From assembly GCF_005281835.1 (NCBI RefSeq), contig NZ_RZIS01000004.1, positions 1 to 64,000 of the forward strand: a DNA stretch of 64,000 nt, given 5' to 3'. This DNA is from Vibrio profundi. Lineage in GTDB: Bacteria > Pseudomonadota > Gammaproteobacteria > Enterobacterales > Vibrionaceae. The position numbers and the translations under genes were made by a program. Position 1 is the first letter of the stretch. Each line of letters begins with the position of its first letter. The notes under the pieces are model-generated. The model was not told the DNA's origin. It worked only from the letters and a program-made list of their open reading frames with translations, and did not search any database. Below, one piece after another: positions 63,979 to 64,000 of the stretch.

Positions 63979-64000
63979 GTATAGTGTTGGCGTCGTTGAA

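Overview
The window is chromosomal DNA from a gamma-proteobacterium, almost certainly a Vibrio. The conserved lolB-ispE-prs / hemA-prfA-prmC-sirB2-sirB1-kdsA / pth-ychF neighbourhood, a Vibrio-type NutA 5'-nucleotidase, a lipoprotein chitobiase and chitoporin, and the polar-flagellar genes flgT, flgOP and flgBCDEFGH all point there. The species cannot be fixed from sequence alone. No IS element, prophage, integron or CRISPR array was seen.

Layout. 1-1.2 kb: leftward operon of eight tRNA genes (Met, Leu, Gln repeated) with an rRNA-like promoter. 1.3-11.3 kb: housekeeping genes for translation, phosphoribosyl diphosphate, isoprenoid, tetrapyrrole and Kdo synthesis. 11.6-16 kb: NutA, YbaK, RluF, SmrA and a 46-residue membrane protein. 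16.2-16.75 kb: tRNA-Pro followed by a tandem repeat in which the 3' end of the tRNA gene is duplicated together with terminator-like hairpins. 17-27 kb: TraB/GumN protein, chitobiase, KdgM-type porin, a copper export pair (DUF411 and CopA under a CueR-type promoter) and chitoporin. 27-29.3 kb: DUF2057 protein and gltX.

29.4-48 kb holds a complete aryl polyene (APE) gene cluster: about 18 leftward, tightly overlapping genes (apeC to apeR order plus an aromatic amino-acid ammonia-lyase and a terminal lipoprotein), and a divergent trio of lipoprotein, methyltransferase and halogenase-like flavoprotein. The lyase should supply the aryl acid, the ligase loads it on an ACP, the KS/CLF, KR and split dehydratase build the conjugated chain, and the acyltransferases, glycosyltransferase, LolA-like, MMPL and lipoprotein genes are probably for attaching and exporting the product to the outer membrane.

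48-52 kb carries accessory genes: an unassigned protein with possible AP2-like repeats, an outer-membrane barrel, a LysR regulator, a secreted M20 hydrolase and tRNA-Arg. 52-64 kb is a flagellar/chemotaxis region (flgT, flgO, flgP, flgN, flgM, flgA, cheV, cheR, flgB to flgH). Good matches to sigma-54 promoters stand before flgT, flgO, flgB and flgF, and sigma-28 promoters before flgM and, inside flgA, before cheV. The flg operon continues past the right edge.

The most unusual non-coding structure is the tRNA-Pro tail repeat; the richest functional system is the APE cluster.
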